This document shows, in pieces, positions 27,852 through 36,607 of a stretch of DNA of 64,000 nt. Numbering within the stretch: the first letter of the stretch is position 1; each line of letters starts with the position of its first letter. The position numbers and the translations under genes were made by a program. The notes beneath the pieces are model-generated. The model saw only the letters and a list, made by a program, of their open reading frames with translations, had not been told where the DNA came from and searched no databases. The stretch lies in assembly GCA_035559595.1 (NCBI GenBank), contig DATMBF010000030.1:1-64000 (forward strand). The letters are read 5' to 3'. Source of the stretch: DATMBF01 sp035559595. GTDB lineage: Bacteria > Bacteroidota > Ignavibacteria > UBA10030.

Positions 27852-28528
27852 AAAGAATTGTTATCATCGAAGATGATAAGGCGATTCTGAGAGGACTGGC
27901 AGACAATCTCCAGGCCGAGCATTTCCACGTTGAGACGGCATCGGACGGCGAGTCCGGCTACAAACTCGCACGCTCCAAGCCGTGCGACCTAATTGTCCTT
28001 GACATCATGCTGCCGGGAATGGATGGATTTGAGCTTACCAAACGCCTGCGGGCAGAAGGAGTACAGACCCCCATTCTCTTTCTCACCGGAAAGAAGGAGG
28101 AGGTCGACAAGGTTCTCGGTCTTGAAATCGGCGGTGATGATTACGTAACGAAGCCATTTAGCGTTCGGGAGCTTATCGCCCGGATTAAGGCGCATCTAAG
28201 GCGGGAAGGTGCACAAAAAGCCAAGCTGGAGGAGACGATATTTGGGGATGTCTATGTGAATTTCGTGAATCAGGAGGCGACGAAAGGGAAGAAGGCGCTC
28301 AAGATGAGCGCTAAGGAGTTTGCTCTGCTCAAGTACTTTGTTGAGCGTGAAGGTGAGGTTCTCTCACGCGACCAGATTTTGCGCGATGTCTGGGGATTTG
28401 ATGTTACGCCAACCAGCCGCACGGTGGACAATTATGTTCTCTCGCTGAGGAAAAAAGTCGAGAAGAATCCTTCCGAACCAGAGCACATCCTAACAATTCA
28501 CACTGCCGGCTATAAGTTTGTGAGGTAA
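27848..28528 (+). CDS. PhoB/OmpR-family response regulator
   Basis: This 226-residue DNA-binding regulator has a receiver domain (IIEDDKAIL, the phospho-acceptor in VLDIMLPGMDG, Lys in TKPFS) and a winged-helix Trans_reg_C domain (about 128-226; LSAKEFALLKYFVEREGEVLSRDQIL-type sequence with a W in RDVWGFDVTPTSRTVDNYV). OmpR-family regulators bind direct repeats with about 11-bp spacing, and four arrays of exactly that spacing lie within 9 kb downstream. It is the natural candidate to bind them. The ATG overlaps the upstream stop by four bases. Confidence 0.93.
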   Translation: MKRIVIIEDDKAILRGLADNLQAEHFHVETASDGESGYKLARSKPCDLIVLDIMLPGMDGFELTKRLRAEGVQTPILFLTGKKEEVDKVLGLEIGGDDYVTKPFSVRELIARIKAHLRREGAQKAKLEETIFGDVYVNFVNQEATKGKKALKMSAKEFALLKYFVEREGEVLSRDQILRDVWGFDVTPTSRTVDNYVLSLRKKVEKNPSEPEHILTIHTAGYKFVR

Positions 28529-28632
28529 TCGGTTTCTTTTCCGTGAAGTGCTTCTGCGGGTCGCAAGAACGCCTAACCTGTTATTCCTATCGATAACGAT
28601 TCAAAGCTCCGTCCGCGTGTCCAGCAATTCCT

Positions 28633-28685
28633 TGACAATCTCCTGAATGAACGATGACAACAATTGCCTGCCGAAGATGTAGTTA
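28633..28685 (+). promoter_or_regulatory. Pho-box-like array 1, before the 86-residue protein gene
   Basis: TGACA (28633), TGAAT (28644) and TGACA (28655) lie in exact 11-bp steps. Twenty bases after the last one is TAGTTA (28680-28685), a possible -10. The gene starts at 28711. This is the weakest array of the four, with three recognisable repeats. Confidence 0.55.
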
Positions 28686-28710
28686 CAGATGAACATTCGA
28701 GGAGATGTCA

Positions 28711-28971
28711 ATGATGAACAATATCTTTGACCTCATAGAGGCGATCCATGAAAGCGTCCGCCGGCATGTTGAAGAATCAGGTTCAGTCCCGACGGCGATA
28801 GCGCTTTCACGCGCCGCATACAGGCGGCTCCTGGAAATCCGGTCGGCCGGTGAGGAAACTTGTGGCCTCATCGTCGGTTGTACTCCACTCCTCTCGATTC
28901 CTACGGCTTGGGGAAGTATTCGGCTGCTCATCGATGAAATGTTGGATGATACGATGTTGGAAATCCAGTGA
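28711..28971 (+). CDS. Small protein of unknown function, predicted Pho-type control
   Basis: This 86-residue protein is soluble by appearance, with an amphipathic N-terminal helix (NNIFDLIEAIHESVRRHVEES) and a segment LSRAAYRRLLEI before a short hydrophobic beta-like part (GLIVGCTPLLSI). I do not recognise a family. GAGGAG lies six bases before the ATG at 28711, which decides the start over the ATG at 28705 inside that spacing. It lies alone between the regulator gene and the nucleotidase operon, with a repeat array immediately upstream, so expression with the rest of the island is inferred. Confidence 0.6.
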   Translation: MMNNIFDLIEAIHESVRRHVEESGSVPTAIALSRAAYRRLLEIRSAGEETCGLIVGCTPLLSIPTAWGSIRLLIDEMLDDTMLEIQ

Positions 28972-28993
28972 CATCTGACGGTCTTTACTCCGT

Positions 28994-29057
28994 CGACAAT
29001 TCTATGACAATTCTTTGACGCACTTCGGACAACTTCCGTTGATGATGGCAGTAAGTT
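28994..29057 (+). promoter_or_regulatory. Pho-box-like array 2, before the nucleotidase operon
   Basis: CGACA (28994), TGACA (29005), TGACG (29016) and GGACA (29027) lie in exact 11-bp register. Twenty bases after the last repeat is TAAGTT (29052-29057), a candidate -10. The start codon follows at 29112. Between repeats the sequence ATTCT recurs, as in arrays 3 and 4. Confidence 0.72.
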
Positions 29058-29111
29058 TAGAGAAAGACCATCATAACAACCTTATCATCAATTTTAGGGA
29101 GGGAGTCCGTC

Positions 29112-30998
29112 ATGAGAATTGTCAAATACACCCTTGTTGTGTTCTGGCTTCTCTCTTTCCGGAGTTTTGCACAACCTGATACTCTTACCATCCTCCATCT
29201 CAATGATACGCATTCCAATCTCGCCCCCTTAGGGCCGCGGAATGAGGCGCTCGAAGGATCGCAAGGAGGCCTTGCCCGCGCGGCGAGCGCAATCGGGTTT
29301 CAGAAAGCCACTAACCCGAACCCCGTCCTCCTCCATGCGGGTGATCTGTTTGTCGGAGATCTCTTTTTCAATGTGTACTTCGGCGTTCCAGAGCTTCAGA
29401 TCTTGCGTGACCTTGGCTTCAGTGCTCTTGCCGTCGGAAATCATGAATTCGACCTCACACCTTCGACACTTCACAGTGCGCTCCAAGCGGCATTTGCAGA
29501 CAGCGGCTTTCCACTGCTTTCGGCAAATCTGATTCTCGACGATCCAGCTGTCGATTCCTTGAAGGATTTCATCCGTCCCTTTACAGTTATTGAGATCGGC
29601 GGAATCAACGTCGGCGTTTTCGGCATGACAACTCCTGCAACAAATCAAATTTCGCTTCCAGCACCTGCGGTTGTCGATACCAACATTATCGAAATAGCAA
29701 CCGCCATGGTGGATACCCTAAAAGCCCTTGGGTGTGACGTTATCCTTTGCCTTTCACACATGGGTTTCACTCTGGATGTCTTAATGGCGACGTACGTGCC
29801 GGGAATCCACGGTGTTGTTGGTGGTCATGATCATTATCTCTTCAACGAACCCCGCATCGTTGAAAACGTTGCTGGCGATTCCACGTGGATTGTTCAAGTC
29901 GGTTCATACTATCTTGCTCTTGGTAAACTCCGTCTCATTGTTGAGAGTCAGAATGTCCGCATCCTGGATTACGAAGTCATTCAGATTGAAGATCCCGTAC
30001 CACAGGAAGAAACCATCGCTGGTGTTGTCGATCAGCTCACGCAGGGAATTGAAACAGCGTACGGCCAGCCTTTCTACACTCAACACGTCGGCGTGGTTGG
30101 TGCGTATCTTGAGGAGTTTGATGAAAATCCATTGGCCTATGGGATGAAGGACACGCCATTAGGGAACTTTATCGCGGATGTGTACCGTGAATTCAGCGGT
30201 GCGGATATTGCGATTCAGCCAAACGGCTCCATTGCCCAGCCGTTGTACGCCGGACCTATTGTTGCCGCCGATCTTTATCGTGCAGTGGGATACGGCTTTA
30301 ACACGGACAACTTCCTCGGCTATCGATTTGCTACTTTTGACATTACGGGTGTTGCCCTGTGTCAAGGACTGGAATTTAGCCTCTCGACTCTGCACATTAA
30401 TGATGACTTCCTGATTCAAGTTTCCGGAATGTCCTATGTGTATGACCCAGCGAAGCCGGCCTTCGAGAGACTTGTTAGTGTGAAGATCGGGGGCAATCCA
30501 GTTGACCCATTGGCATCATACCGAGTAGCGACGAACGAATTCGTGGCGCTCTTCCTGGATTTCTTGGGGATTCCGATTGACAGTCTCAAGATCTACGAAG
30601 GTGTATCGGAATTCGAGGTTCTCCTCCAGAATGTGGCTTCACTGGACACGATTCAGGCGGCATCCGAAGGTCGGGTGAGGGCTGACAGCATCGACAGAAC
30701 GACGTCGGTCGCCGAGGGTCAATATGCCATTCCCAAGGAGTTTGCGCTCCAGCAGAATTACCCCAATCCGTTCAATCCAAGCACAACTATTGAGTTTTCG
30801 GTTCCTGTGCGTGGATTTGTCACGCTGAAAGTGTATAATCTCCTGGGGCAAGAAGTGGCTACGCTCGTTTCTGAGGAATTGCAACCCGGTGTTTACAAGA
30901 GGAAATGGAATGCCCCGGGACTCTCAAGCGGGGTGTACTTTTACCGCTTGCAGGGAAGCGAATTTGCCCAGACAAAGCGGTTGATCATGGTGAAGTGA
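29112..30998 (+). CDS. Secreted 5'-nucleotidase-type phosphoesterase with type IX sorting domain
   Basis: This 628-residue protein has a signal peptide (to about FRSFAQ) and a UshA-like metallophosphoesterase domain (about 24-290). Its metal sites are HLNDTHSN, HAGDLFVGD, GNHEFD, CLSHMGF and GGHDHY. A 5'-nucleotidase C-terminal domain follows (about 310-520). The last 80 residues are a type A type IX secretion sorting domain (LQQNYPNPFNPSTTIEFS, VYNLLGQEVATL, SSGVYFYRL), so the enzyme should be displayed on or released from the cell surface. It probably releases phosphate from extracellular nucleotides. It is first in a six-gene run to 35753 behind repeat array 2. Confidence 0.93.
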   Translation: MRIVKYTLVVFWLLSFRSFAQPDTLTILHLNDTHSNLAPLGPRNEALEGSQGGLARAASAIGFQKATNPNPVLLHAGDLFVGDLFFNVYFGVPELQILRDLGFSALAVGNHEFDLTPSTLHSALQAAFADSGFPLLSANLILDDPAVDSLKDFIRPFTVIEIGGINVGVFGMTTPATNQISLPAPAVVDTNIIEIATAMVDTLKALGCDVILCLSHMGFTLDVLMATYVPGIHGVVGGHDHYLFNEPRIVENVAGDSTWIVQVGSYYLALGKLRLIVESQNVRILDYEVIQIEDPVPQEETIAGVVDQLTQGIETAYGQPFYTQHVGVVGAYLEEFDENPLAYGMKDTPLGNFIADVYREFSGADIAIQPNGSIAQPLYAGPIVAADLYRAVGYGFNTDNFLGYRFATFDITGVALCQGLEFSLSTLHINDDFLIQVSGMSYVYDPAKPAFERLVSVKIGGNPVDPLASYRVATNEFVALFLDFLGIPIDSLKIYEGVSEFEVLLQNVASLDTIQAASEGRVRADSIDRTTSVAEGQYAIPKEFALQQNYPNPFNPSTTIEFSVPVRGFVTLKVYNLLGQEVATLVSEELQPGVYKRKWNAPGLSSGVYFYRLQGSEFAQTKRLIMVK

Positions 30999-31035
30999 CA
31001 GGTACACTGCGAACATCGAAAAGGAGACTGTGATA

Positions 31036-32586
31036 GTGAAGAACTCTCAGAAGACAATGGCATTCTCAGCCAAACTGCTTTTCTTCCTGTTCGTCTTTTT
31101 TGGATGTACCCACACAGTGATGCGTCAGTCCGTACCGCCGACGGAGGCGAGGAAAGTCGACAAAGCCAGTGAATTCCTCAAAGCTCACCTCCGCGACGGT
31201 AGGGTTATGGTTTTCACAAAATGGACGATCCATCCAGACAAGTCGATGATTGCCGGCGAGTGCGGGCTTCTGGATTTCAATCGAGAGCTCATGCGGAGTG
31301 GTCAAGACAGTATCCATTTTGACGATATCTCTTTGATTGAAACGAACAAGATCGAATCGAGCGGTGGAGCAATGACCTTCATGACTGTGCTCTCAGTCGG
31401 CGTAACCCTTTCCTGTATGGCGAATCCAAAAGCGTGCTTTGGTTCTTGTCCCACCTTCTACGTCTCTGATGAAAACGGAGATCATCTTGTCGCCGAAGGA
31501 TTTTCGTCGAGCATCCTCCCTTCTCTTGAAGAAACCGACATCGACGCACTGCACATGATGAAGCCGGCCGGTTCGACAGTCAAGATCCAGATGACGAATG
31601 AGGCCTTTGAAACGCACGTTGTTCGCTACGTTAATCTTCTGGCGATTCCCAGAACCGAGGGGGAGCAGGTGTTTGTCTCTCCAGCAAAGGAGTTCTTCGG
31701 TGTGCGTAACGTTCGATCGGTTCGTTCGGCCGTTGCTCCAGAGGGGGAATGCACAAATCTCCTGCGGTCGTTTGATGCCAAGGAACGGTTTAGCCCTGCC
31801 GATGAGCATAATCTCGCCCAACGCGAGACACTAACTGTGCACTTCGATAACGTGCCTGATGGCGACGTCGGTCTGATCGTTGGCTTTCGGGAGACACTGC
31901 TTTCGACTTACCTGTTTTATCAAACCCTGGCGTATGCCGGAAACCACGCTGTCCAATGGCTTGCCCAGTGCGAACGTGATCCTTTCCTTACAGCAAGATT
32001 TGCTGCCGGTTATTATGAGGTCCTCGGAGGAATTAAAGTACTCGTGGAGACCGATGATGGCAACTGGGTGAATGCCGGGGAGATACATGAAAGTGGCCCA
32101 ATTGCCCGGAACATGGTTATCCTACCTTTGCCGCCATTAGCGCGAGTCCGGTCAATACGACTTGTTATGGCAAAAGGTCGTTGGCGGTTGGACTTTATTG
32201 CACTTGGCGAGATCGTCGGCAAGGATATCCCGGTTCGGGTTCCTGTTTCTTCTGTCACGCGAAACGGTGTCGAAGATCGTCAAGCGCTCGAGATTCTTCG
32301 CGATGAAACACGCCAAATGGCAACCTTTCCGGGTGAGGCACTATCATTAACGTATGAGTTACCCCAGAACGGTACGGCGTATGAACTTTTCCTCGAATCG
32401 AGGGGGTATTACTTGGAATGGATACGTGAAGAGTGGAAGAAAGAAGAAAACTTGGAAAAAGCAATGAAGGCTTTTCTTGCCCCTGAGGAATTCGTCATTG
32501 AAGAAGCACCAAGATTTAAGGCACAGGAAGCAACGATGGAAGAAACATTCTGGAGGAGCAGATATGTTCGACAACAGGAGAACTAA
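31036..32586 (+). CDS. Lipoprotein of unknown function
   Basis: This protein of about 516 residues has a lipoprotein signal with FLFVFFGC and the cysteine near residue 27. The mature part shows a beta-rich N-terminal region, a short hydrophobic Gly/Cys-containing stretch (LSVGVTLSCMANPKACFGSCPTFYV), and a charged helical C-terminus. No family is recognised. GTG at 31036 is preferred to GTG at 31030 because AAGGAG lies about nine bases before it and too close to the other. It lies 37 bp after the nucleotidase and overlaps the next lipoprotein gene by 23 bp, so it is part of the same transcript. Confidence 0.7.
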   Translation: MKNSQKTMAFSAKLLFFLFVFFGCTHTVMRQSVPPTEARKVDKASEFLKAHLRDGRVMVFTKWTIHPDKSMIAGECGLLDFNRELMRSGQDSIHFDDISLIETNKIESSGGAMTFMTVLSVGVTLSCMANPKACFGSCPTFYVSDENGDHLVAEGFSSSILPSLEETDIDALHMMKPAGSTVKIQMTNEAFETHVVRYVNLLAIPRTEGEQVFVSPAKEFFGVRNVRSVRSAVAPEGECTNLLRSFDAKERFSPADEHNLAQRETLTVHFDNVPDGDVGLIVGFRETLLSTYLFYQTLAYAGNHAVQWLAQCERDPFLTARFAAGYYEVLGGIKVLVETDDGNWVNAGEIHESGPIARNMVILPLPPLARVRSIRLVMAKGRWRLDFIALGEIVGKDIPVRVPVSSVTRNGVEDRQALEILRDETRQMATFPGEALSLTYELPQNGTAYELFLESRGYYLEWIREEWKKEENLEKAMKAFLAPEEFVIEEAPRFKAQEATMEETFWRSRYVRQQEN

Positions 32587-33133
32587 GTTTGCCATATACG
32601 CCTTTGTTCTGATCGTGATATGCGGGTGCGCGGCGACCATAGCTCCCGATGAATGGTTGCCGGCCCCGGAGGAACTTCAACACGACTCCTATGGCGGCTG
32701 GATTCTTCTCACGGTGGGTGAGGGTTCAAACAAGCGGGTAGTAGAAGGAGAGTTCATCAGTGTTGAGGAAAGTATGGTCTATGTTCTACCAATCGATGAA
32801 GCCGTTCGTTCGCTTCCCCTGGATTCAATTCGTTTTGCCCGGCTGCAGATTCATCGTAAGCAACACGGCAGAACGGCGGGATGGACAGTGGTTGGGACGC
32901 TCTCGACTTTGAGCCACGGCTTCTATTTGCTTCTCACTGCTCCTAGCTGGCTGTTGGTCGGGATTCTCTCTTCGGCCAGCGTTTCCAAGGAAGGTGACTT
33001 CAGTACCGACAATCCAACAAGAGCGTGGTGGGTGGAGGTAGCGAAGTTCTCAAGGTTCCCACAAGGACTGCCGGAGGGACTGGACACAGCGTTACTTCGT
33101 GGAAAGAAACCACCGGAGGATCTCAAGCCATAG
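32564..33133 (+). CDS. Small lipoprotein of unknown function
   Basis: This 189-residue protein starts at an ATG with GGAGGAG just upstream; longer in-frame starts lie inside the preceding gene. The signal peptide ends in VLIVICGC, a lipobox. The mature part has a short beta-rich segment (GGWILLTVGEG, EGEFISVEESMVYVLPID) and one hydrophobic stretch near 120-145 (TVVGTLSTLSHGFYLLLTA). That layout resembles the protein encoded at 36608-37135, which also couples such a segment to a glycine-rich membrane stretch. Function unknown. Confidence 0.68.
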   Translation: MFDNRRTKFAIYAFVLIVICGCAATIAPDEWLPAPEELQHDSYGGWILLTVGEGSNKRVVEGEFISVEESMVYVLPIDEAVRSLPLDSIRFARLQIHRKQHGRTAGWTVVGTLSTLSHGFYLLLTAPSWLLVGILSSASVSKEGDFSTDNPTRAWWVEVAKFSRFPQGLPEGLDTALLRGKKPPEDLKP

Positions 33134-33151
33134 TCATTCGGAGGAAGGTCC

Positions 33152-33691
33152 ATGCGCATCTTCATTAACATTTTTATCATCACTCTCGCATCGATAACAA
33201 TCTTGTACGGCCAAGGTTGGCAAGGGAGAAAGTCTCCGGATAAAAATGCTCTCTATGGTGAGTTGTTAGGGAAAGGACATCTTTTTACTCTTTACTATGA
33301 AAGAATGGTGAGTTCGTCGCTCGGACTGAACATCGGAGTTTCTGTCTGGCCTGAATTCCTCGCCATTCCCGCCTTTGCCAGCTGGTACCCTGTGGAAGAT
33401 GTCCATAGCCCGTACGTTGACATCGGATTTCGGCTTCGACAAATGCAGGAGCTTTCGATCCGTAAGGAAGTCGTTGTGAATGGAGGTTATCGGAACGAGT
33501 ATGAAGTTTGGTCGCATAGTCCAGTGACTCGTTATAATCCTTTTCTTGGTATCGGATACTGTTACAGAAGTCGGGGGGACGGGCTGATCTTCAGAATCGG
33601 AGGGCACGTCTACATGGGAGATTTGGGAAACTCAGCGGATTTCTGGAACGCGCGGGTCATGGGGGGAATCTCTATGGGGTTCACCTTCTGA
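33152..33691 (+). CDS. Small exported protein, probable outer-membrane barrel
   Basis: This 179-residue protein has a signal peptide (MRIFINIFIITLASITILYG) and a mature part of alternating amphipathic strands with many aromatic residues, ending in GGISMGFTF. A C-terminal phenylalanine after such a pattern is typical of small beta-barrel outer-membrane proteins. GGAGG lies nine bases before the ATG. It lies 18 bp after the small lipoprotein gene. No specific family is recognised. Confidence 0.65.
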   Translation: MRIFINIFIITLASITILYGQGWQGRKSPDKNALYGELLGKGHLFTLYYERMVSSSLGLNIGVSVWPEFLAIPAFASWYPVEDVHSPYVDIGFRLRQMQELSIRKEVVVNGGYRNEYEVWSHSPVTRYNPFLGIGYCYRSRGDGLIFRIGGHVYMGDLGNSADFWNARVMGGISMGFTF

Positions 33692-33734
33692 TCAGAATTG
33701 GGTTCCTCCATCACCTCATTCTACGTGCTCCAAT

Positions 33735-34661
33735 ATGCTTTCCGGAAGAATTCTCGTAATTATCAACGCTCATGCAGGAGGCGGAAGAGGGAAGAGTCGG
33801 TGGGAGCGCCTTCGTGAGGCGCTGTTCGTCAATGGACGTCGGATTGATGAGCATTTCACAACACAACCAGGCGAGGCAACCCGTATTGCCCGCGATGCTG
33901 CGCGGGGAGGCTACACCACCATTGTGGCTGCTGGTGGGGACGGAACGTTGAATGAAGTGCTGAATGGAGTCATACACGGCGACCAACTCGTTTCCCCAAA
34001 TGTGACGCTTGGACACATCGGTCTTGGTAGCAGTAATGACTTTCTTCGGAGCGTTGGACGAAGTCGACCAGGTGAACTGCTTTCGACAGCCACGACTGTC
34101 GATGTTGTCAAACTTCAGTGCCACCACATCTATGGCACTGCCATCGTCCGATACTTTCTTCTAAACTCAAGCATTGGGATGATCAGTCGAGCCATTGAGA
34201 TCTTCAACCGCCCATCCTTTCTTCGTCGTTTACTTCGCCAAATCCATCCGGACACCGCGGCCGCCATTGCCGGTCTGAATTCCGTTTCCAGACCAGTGCA
34301 ATTCTTGTGTGCAATCTCGCTTGACGGCTCGCCGATGTTCGAAGGCATTGTGAATAGTGTTGCCATCGTGAAGAGCCCGCATCTGGGGGGCGGTATGGAT
34401 TATGGTACGGAATACCGTCCGGAAGATGGGAGGTTTTCCGTAGTGGTCTTCCGGAAGACAAGCCGTCTTGAAATGATTTGGTTAATGAAGAAATTCTACG
34501 ATGGATCGGTGGTCGACCACCGAGCGGTCAATCGAAACAGTGGGTCAGAAGCACACATCACCGCTGATGGTGCTCCAATGATCGAGGCCGACGGGGAACT
34601 CATTGGCTATCTGCCGGCGCGCTATACTATTCTTCCAAAGTTTGTAACCATTCTGACGTGA
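33735..34661 (+). CDS. Diacylglycerol/lipid kinase family protein
   Basis: This 308-residue protein of the DagK/YegS/BmrU type phosphorylates a lipid such as diacylglycerol with ATP at the membrane face. The N-terminal catalytic domain shows IINAHAGGGRGKSRW, the nucleotide-binding AAGGDGTLNEVLNG and GLGSSNDFLRS, in the family's order. The C-terminal part has the usual beta-sandwich with DGAPMIEADGELI. In its operon with a surface nucleotidase and near a desaturase-family gene, a role in recycling diacylglycerol during lipid remodelling is a reasonable inference. Confidence 0.87.
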   Translation: MLSGRILVIINAHAGGGRGKSRWERLREALFVNGRRIDEHFTTQPGEATRIARDAARGGYTTIVAAGGDGTLNEVLNGVIHGDQLVSPNVTLGHIGLGSSNDFLRSVGRSRPGELLSTATTVDVVKLQCHHIYGTAIVRYFLLNSSIGMISRAIEIFNRPSFLRRLLRQIHPDTAAAIAGLNSVSRPVQFLCAISLDGSPMFEGIVNSVAIVKSPHLGGGMDYGTEYRPEDGRFSVVVFRKTSRLEMIWLMKKFYDGSVVDHRAVNRNSGSEAHITADGAPMIEADGELIGYLPARYTILPKFVTILT

Positions 34662-34667
34662 GAGATC

Positions 34668-35753
34668 ATGGCAATCTCGATCCGGCCGGCAACGTCCGAG
34701 GATAACGAACAACTCATTCGACTGACTAAAGCTTGTCCAATGAGTGGCGTGATAAGTCTTTATGTTGATCGAGAGCCAGATTTCTTCTTTCTGAATCGGC
34801 TTCAAGGTGAAGAGTGGCGACTTTACGTTGCCGAGGTGGGTGGTGAGATCGTTGGGTCACTCGGTGTTGCCTATCGAAAAGCTCGTGTGCTGGGAGAAAT
34901 CATGCGCATGGCATACCTTACCGACGTTAAGATTGCGCCGGCTTATAGAGGTTCGACGGTTGCTTTCCGTTTGCTGCGGGAATTGTACGAAAACGAGAAA
35001 GAGAAGGAGTTTGATATCTACGTTTGCAGCACGCTAAAGGGAAACGATCAGGTCATTCAACTATTTCAAGGGCGGGCGGGCATTCCATCGCTGACAAATG
35101 TTGGGGAGGTGTCGGTCGTCAACGTTATCCCGACCTATTGGTTTCGCCTCCGCCAGCAATGGAGAATTCGACGAGCAACAGAACATGATCACCAGCCTAT
35201 TGTGGAATTGCTGGAATCCGGTTATCGATCACATTGTTTTGCACCCGTGTTTCCCAATCAGCTTACGCCGGGCCGCAATCACGACTCTCCACCGATAGCG
35301 AGCTATCTTGTGGCTGAGCGGAACGGAGAGATTGAGGCAGTTGCACAAAAGTGGGATCAGGGGAATTACAAACGCCTCGTCATTGTGCGACACAGTGGAC
35401 TCACCAAGAGCCTTCAGCTTGTATCGCAAATCGGTTCCATTGTTCATCTCACGCCGCCGATTCCTTCAGCAGGAATGTCCTTGAAAGTTCTTCAAGTGAG
35501 GCACACGGTTTGTGCCAAGGGGCGAGAGGAGGCTCTCCGACAACTTCTTCTCTTTATTTATCGAGAAGCTTATCGAAATAGTTATCACGCAGTTCAGCTT
35601 TCGATGGCGAAAGAGGATGGTCTGCAGAAGCTCGTTCCAGGCCCATTGAAGGTGAAGATCCCCCTCGTGGTGTATTGTGGCTCACTGAAGGATCCTACTC
35701 TTCCGGGCAAGATCAAAGGGTTGTGCATCTACGAAGACGTCTCCCTCGTTTGA
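34668..35753 (+). CDS. Protein with two GNAT acetyltransferase-like halves
   Basis: This 361-residue protein begins with a GNAT domain (about 3-150): IRPATSEDNEQLIRL, LYVAEVGGEIVGSLG, and an acetyl-CoA loop region VKIAPAYRGSTVAFRLLRELYE. A second start-like motif, WRIRRATEHDHQPIVELLES, near residue 165 suggests a tandem, diverged second GNAT half. The acceptor is unknown. It starts six bases after the lipid kinase stop and ends the six-gene run; 247 bp to the next gene include repeat array 3. Confidence 0.78.
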   Translation: MAISIRPATSEDNEQLIRLTKACPMSGVISLYVDREPDFFFLNRLQGEEWRLYVAEVGGEIVGSLGVAYRKARVLGEIMRMAYLTDVKIAPAYRGSTVAFRLLRELYENEKEKEFDIYVCSTLKGNDQVIQLFQGRAGIPSLTNVGEVSVVNVIPTYWFRLRQQWRIRRATEHDHQPIVELLESGYRSHCFAPVFPNQLTPGRNHDSPPIASYLVAERNGEIEAVAQKWDQGNYKRLVIVRHSGLTKSLQLVSQIGSIVHLTPPIPSAGMSLKVLQVRHTVCAKGREEALRQLLLFIYREAYRNSYHAVQLSMAKEDGLQKLVPGPLKVKIPLVVYCGSLKDPTLPGKIKGLCIYEDVSLV

Positions 35754-35869
35754 AGTTCTGCCCAACACTCATCCCACAATCTCAAAAAGCATCTGATGAC
35801 CTCATTACCCTGCGCCTTTGCAGATCAGAATGAGTTGCATGGAGGTCTTCAGTCCGTTGTGTTTATCTT

Positions 35870-35932
35870 TGACAGTTCTTTGACAGCGTCCTGACCGGAG
35901 GGTGACAACTCCATCGTGTCATTTGATGTAAT
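35870..35932 (+). promoter_or_regulatory. Pho-box-like array 3, before the 36001 gene pair
   Basis: TGACA (35870), TGACA (35881), TGACC (35892) and TGACA (35903) lie in exact 11-bp steps; this is the best of the arrays. Nineteen bases further on is TGTAAT (35927-35932), a possible -10, and the next gene starts at 36001. Confidence 0.78.
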
Positions 35933-36000
35933 GAGGATGGAGATACTCAAGAGAAGATGTTCTTCTCGGAAACACATTCACCACTTCTCAGGAGGTTGCA

Positions 36001-36606
36001 ATGAAACTCCATCGATTGCTTCTGCTGTCACTCATGGTCATGCTGGTTGCAGGACTGAACTCGATTGCCTTTGGGCAATTTCAAGCCACTCGGATCACCA
36101 ATGGTCATCAAGATCATCGGCATGACTCACAGCTTCTCAAACCATGGCAACGGGATTCCGTTCTCATGATCGAGCGTAATCTCGGCGGTCCGAGGATGGG
36201 CGTAACGTATGTCCCGGGGAATGGAGTGCTTGTCCAAAGTCTTCGTCGCCTTTCTGTAGGTCCGATGTTGAGCCAATTCGGCTGGCATTTTGAATATCAG
36301 GTGATTCCGGACGGCGGCGGGCCGCAGTTTATTGTGCAGTTCGTTCCCATGATTGCCGGCGTGGAGTACGGTACGATAATTCCCCATGGCACGTTAGCTA
36401 TGGGTATCCGATTCCCTGACGGCCTTGAGTTCGGTCTTGGACCCAACGTCATGCTCACCACGGCCGGTGCGGCTTCTGCGCTTGTCATGAGTATTGGAAA
36501 GAGCTTCAACTATGGGGGCGTTAGTATCCCGTTGAACGCTGTTGTGACCACAAATCCGCACGGTACCCGCATTTCGTTGATTTTTGGTTATGCGATCGGG
36601 TGGTAA
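36001..36606 (+). CDS. Exported protein of unknown function
   Basis: This 201-residue protein has a signal peptide (MKLHRLLLLSLMVMLVAGLNSIAFG). The mature part alternates glycine-rich loops and hydrophobic strands (GMGIRF-like patches, FGLGPNVMLTT, GGVSIPLNAVVT) and ends in FGYAIGW, consistent with a small outer-membrane barrel. AGGAGG lies about seven bases upstream of the ATG. It is the first gene behind array 3. No family recognised. Confidence 0.66.
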   Translation: MKLHRLLLLSLMVMLVAGLNSIAFGQFQATRITNGHQDHRHDSQLLKPWQRDSVLMIERNLGGPRMGVTYVPGNGVLVQSLRRLSVGPMLSQFGWHFEYQVIPDGGGPQFIVQFVPMIAGVEYGTIIPHGTLAMGIRFPDGLEFGLGPNVMLTTAGAASALVMSIGKSFNYGGVSIPLNAVVTTNPHGTRISLIFGYAIGW

Positions 36607-36607
36607 C

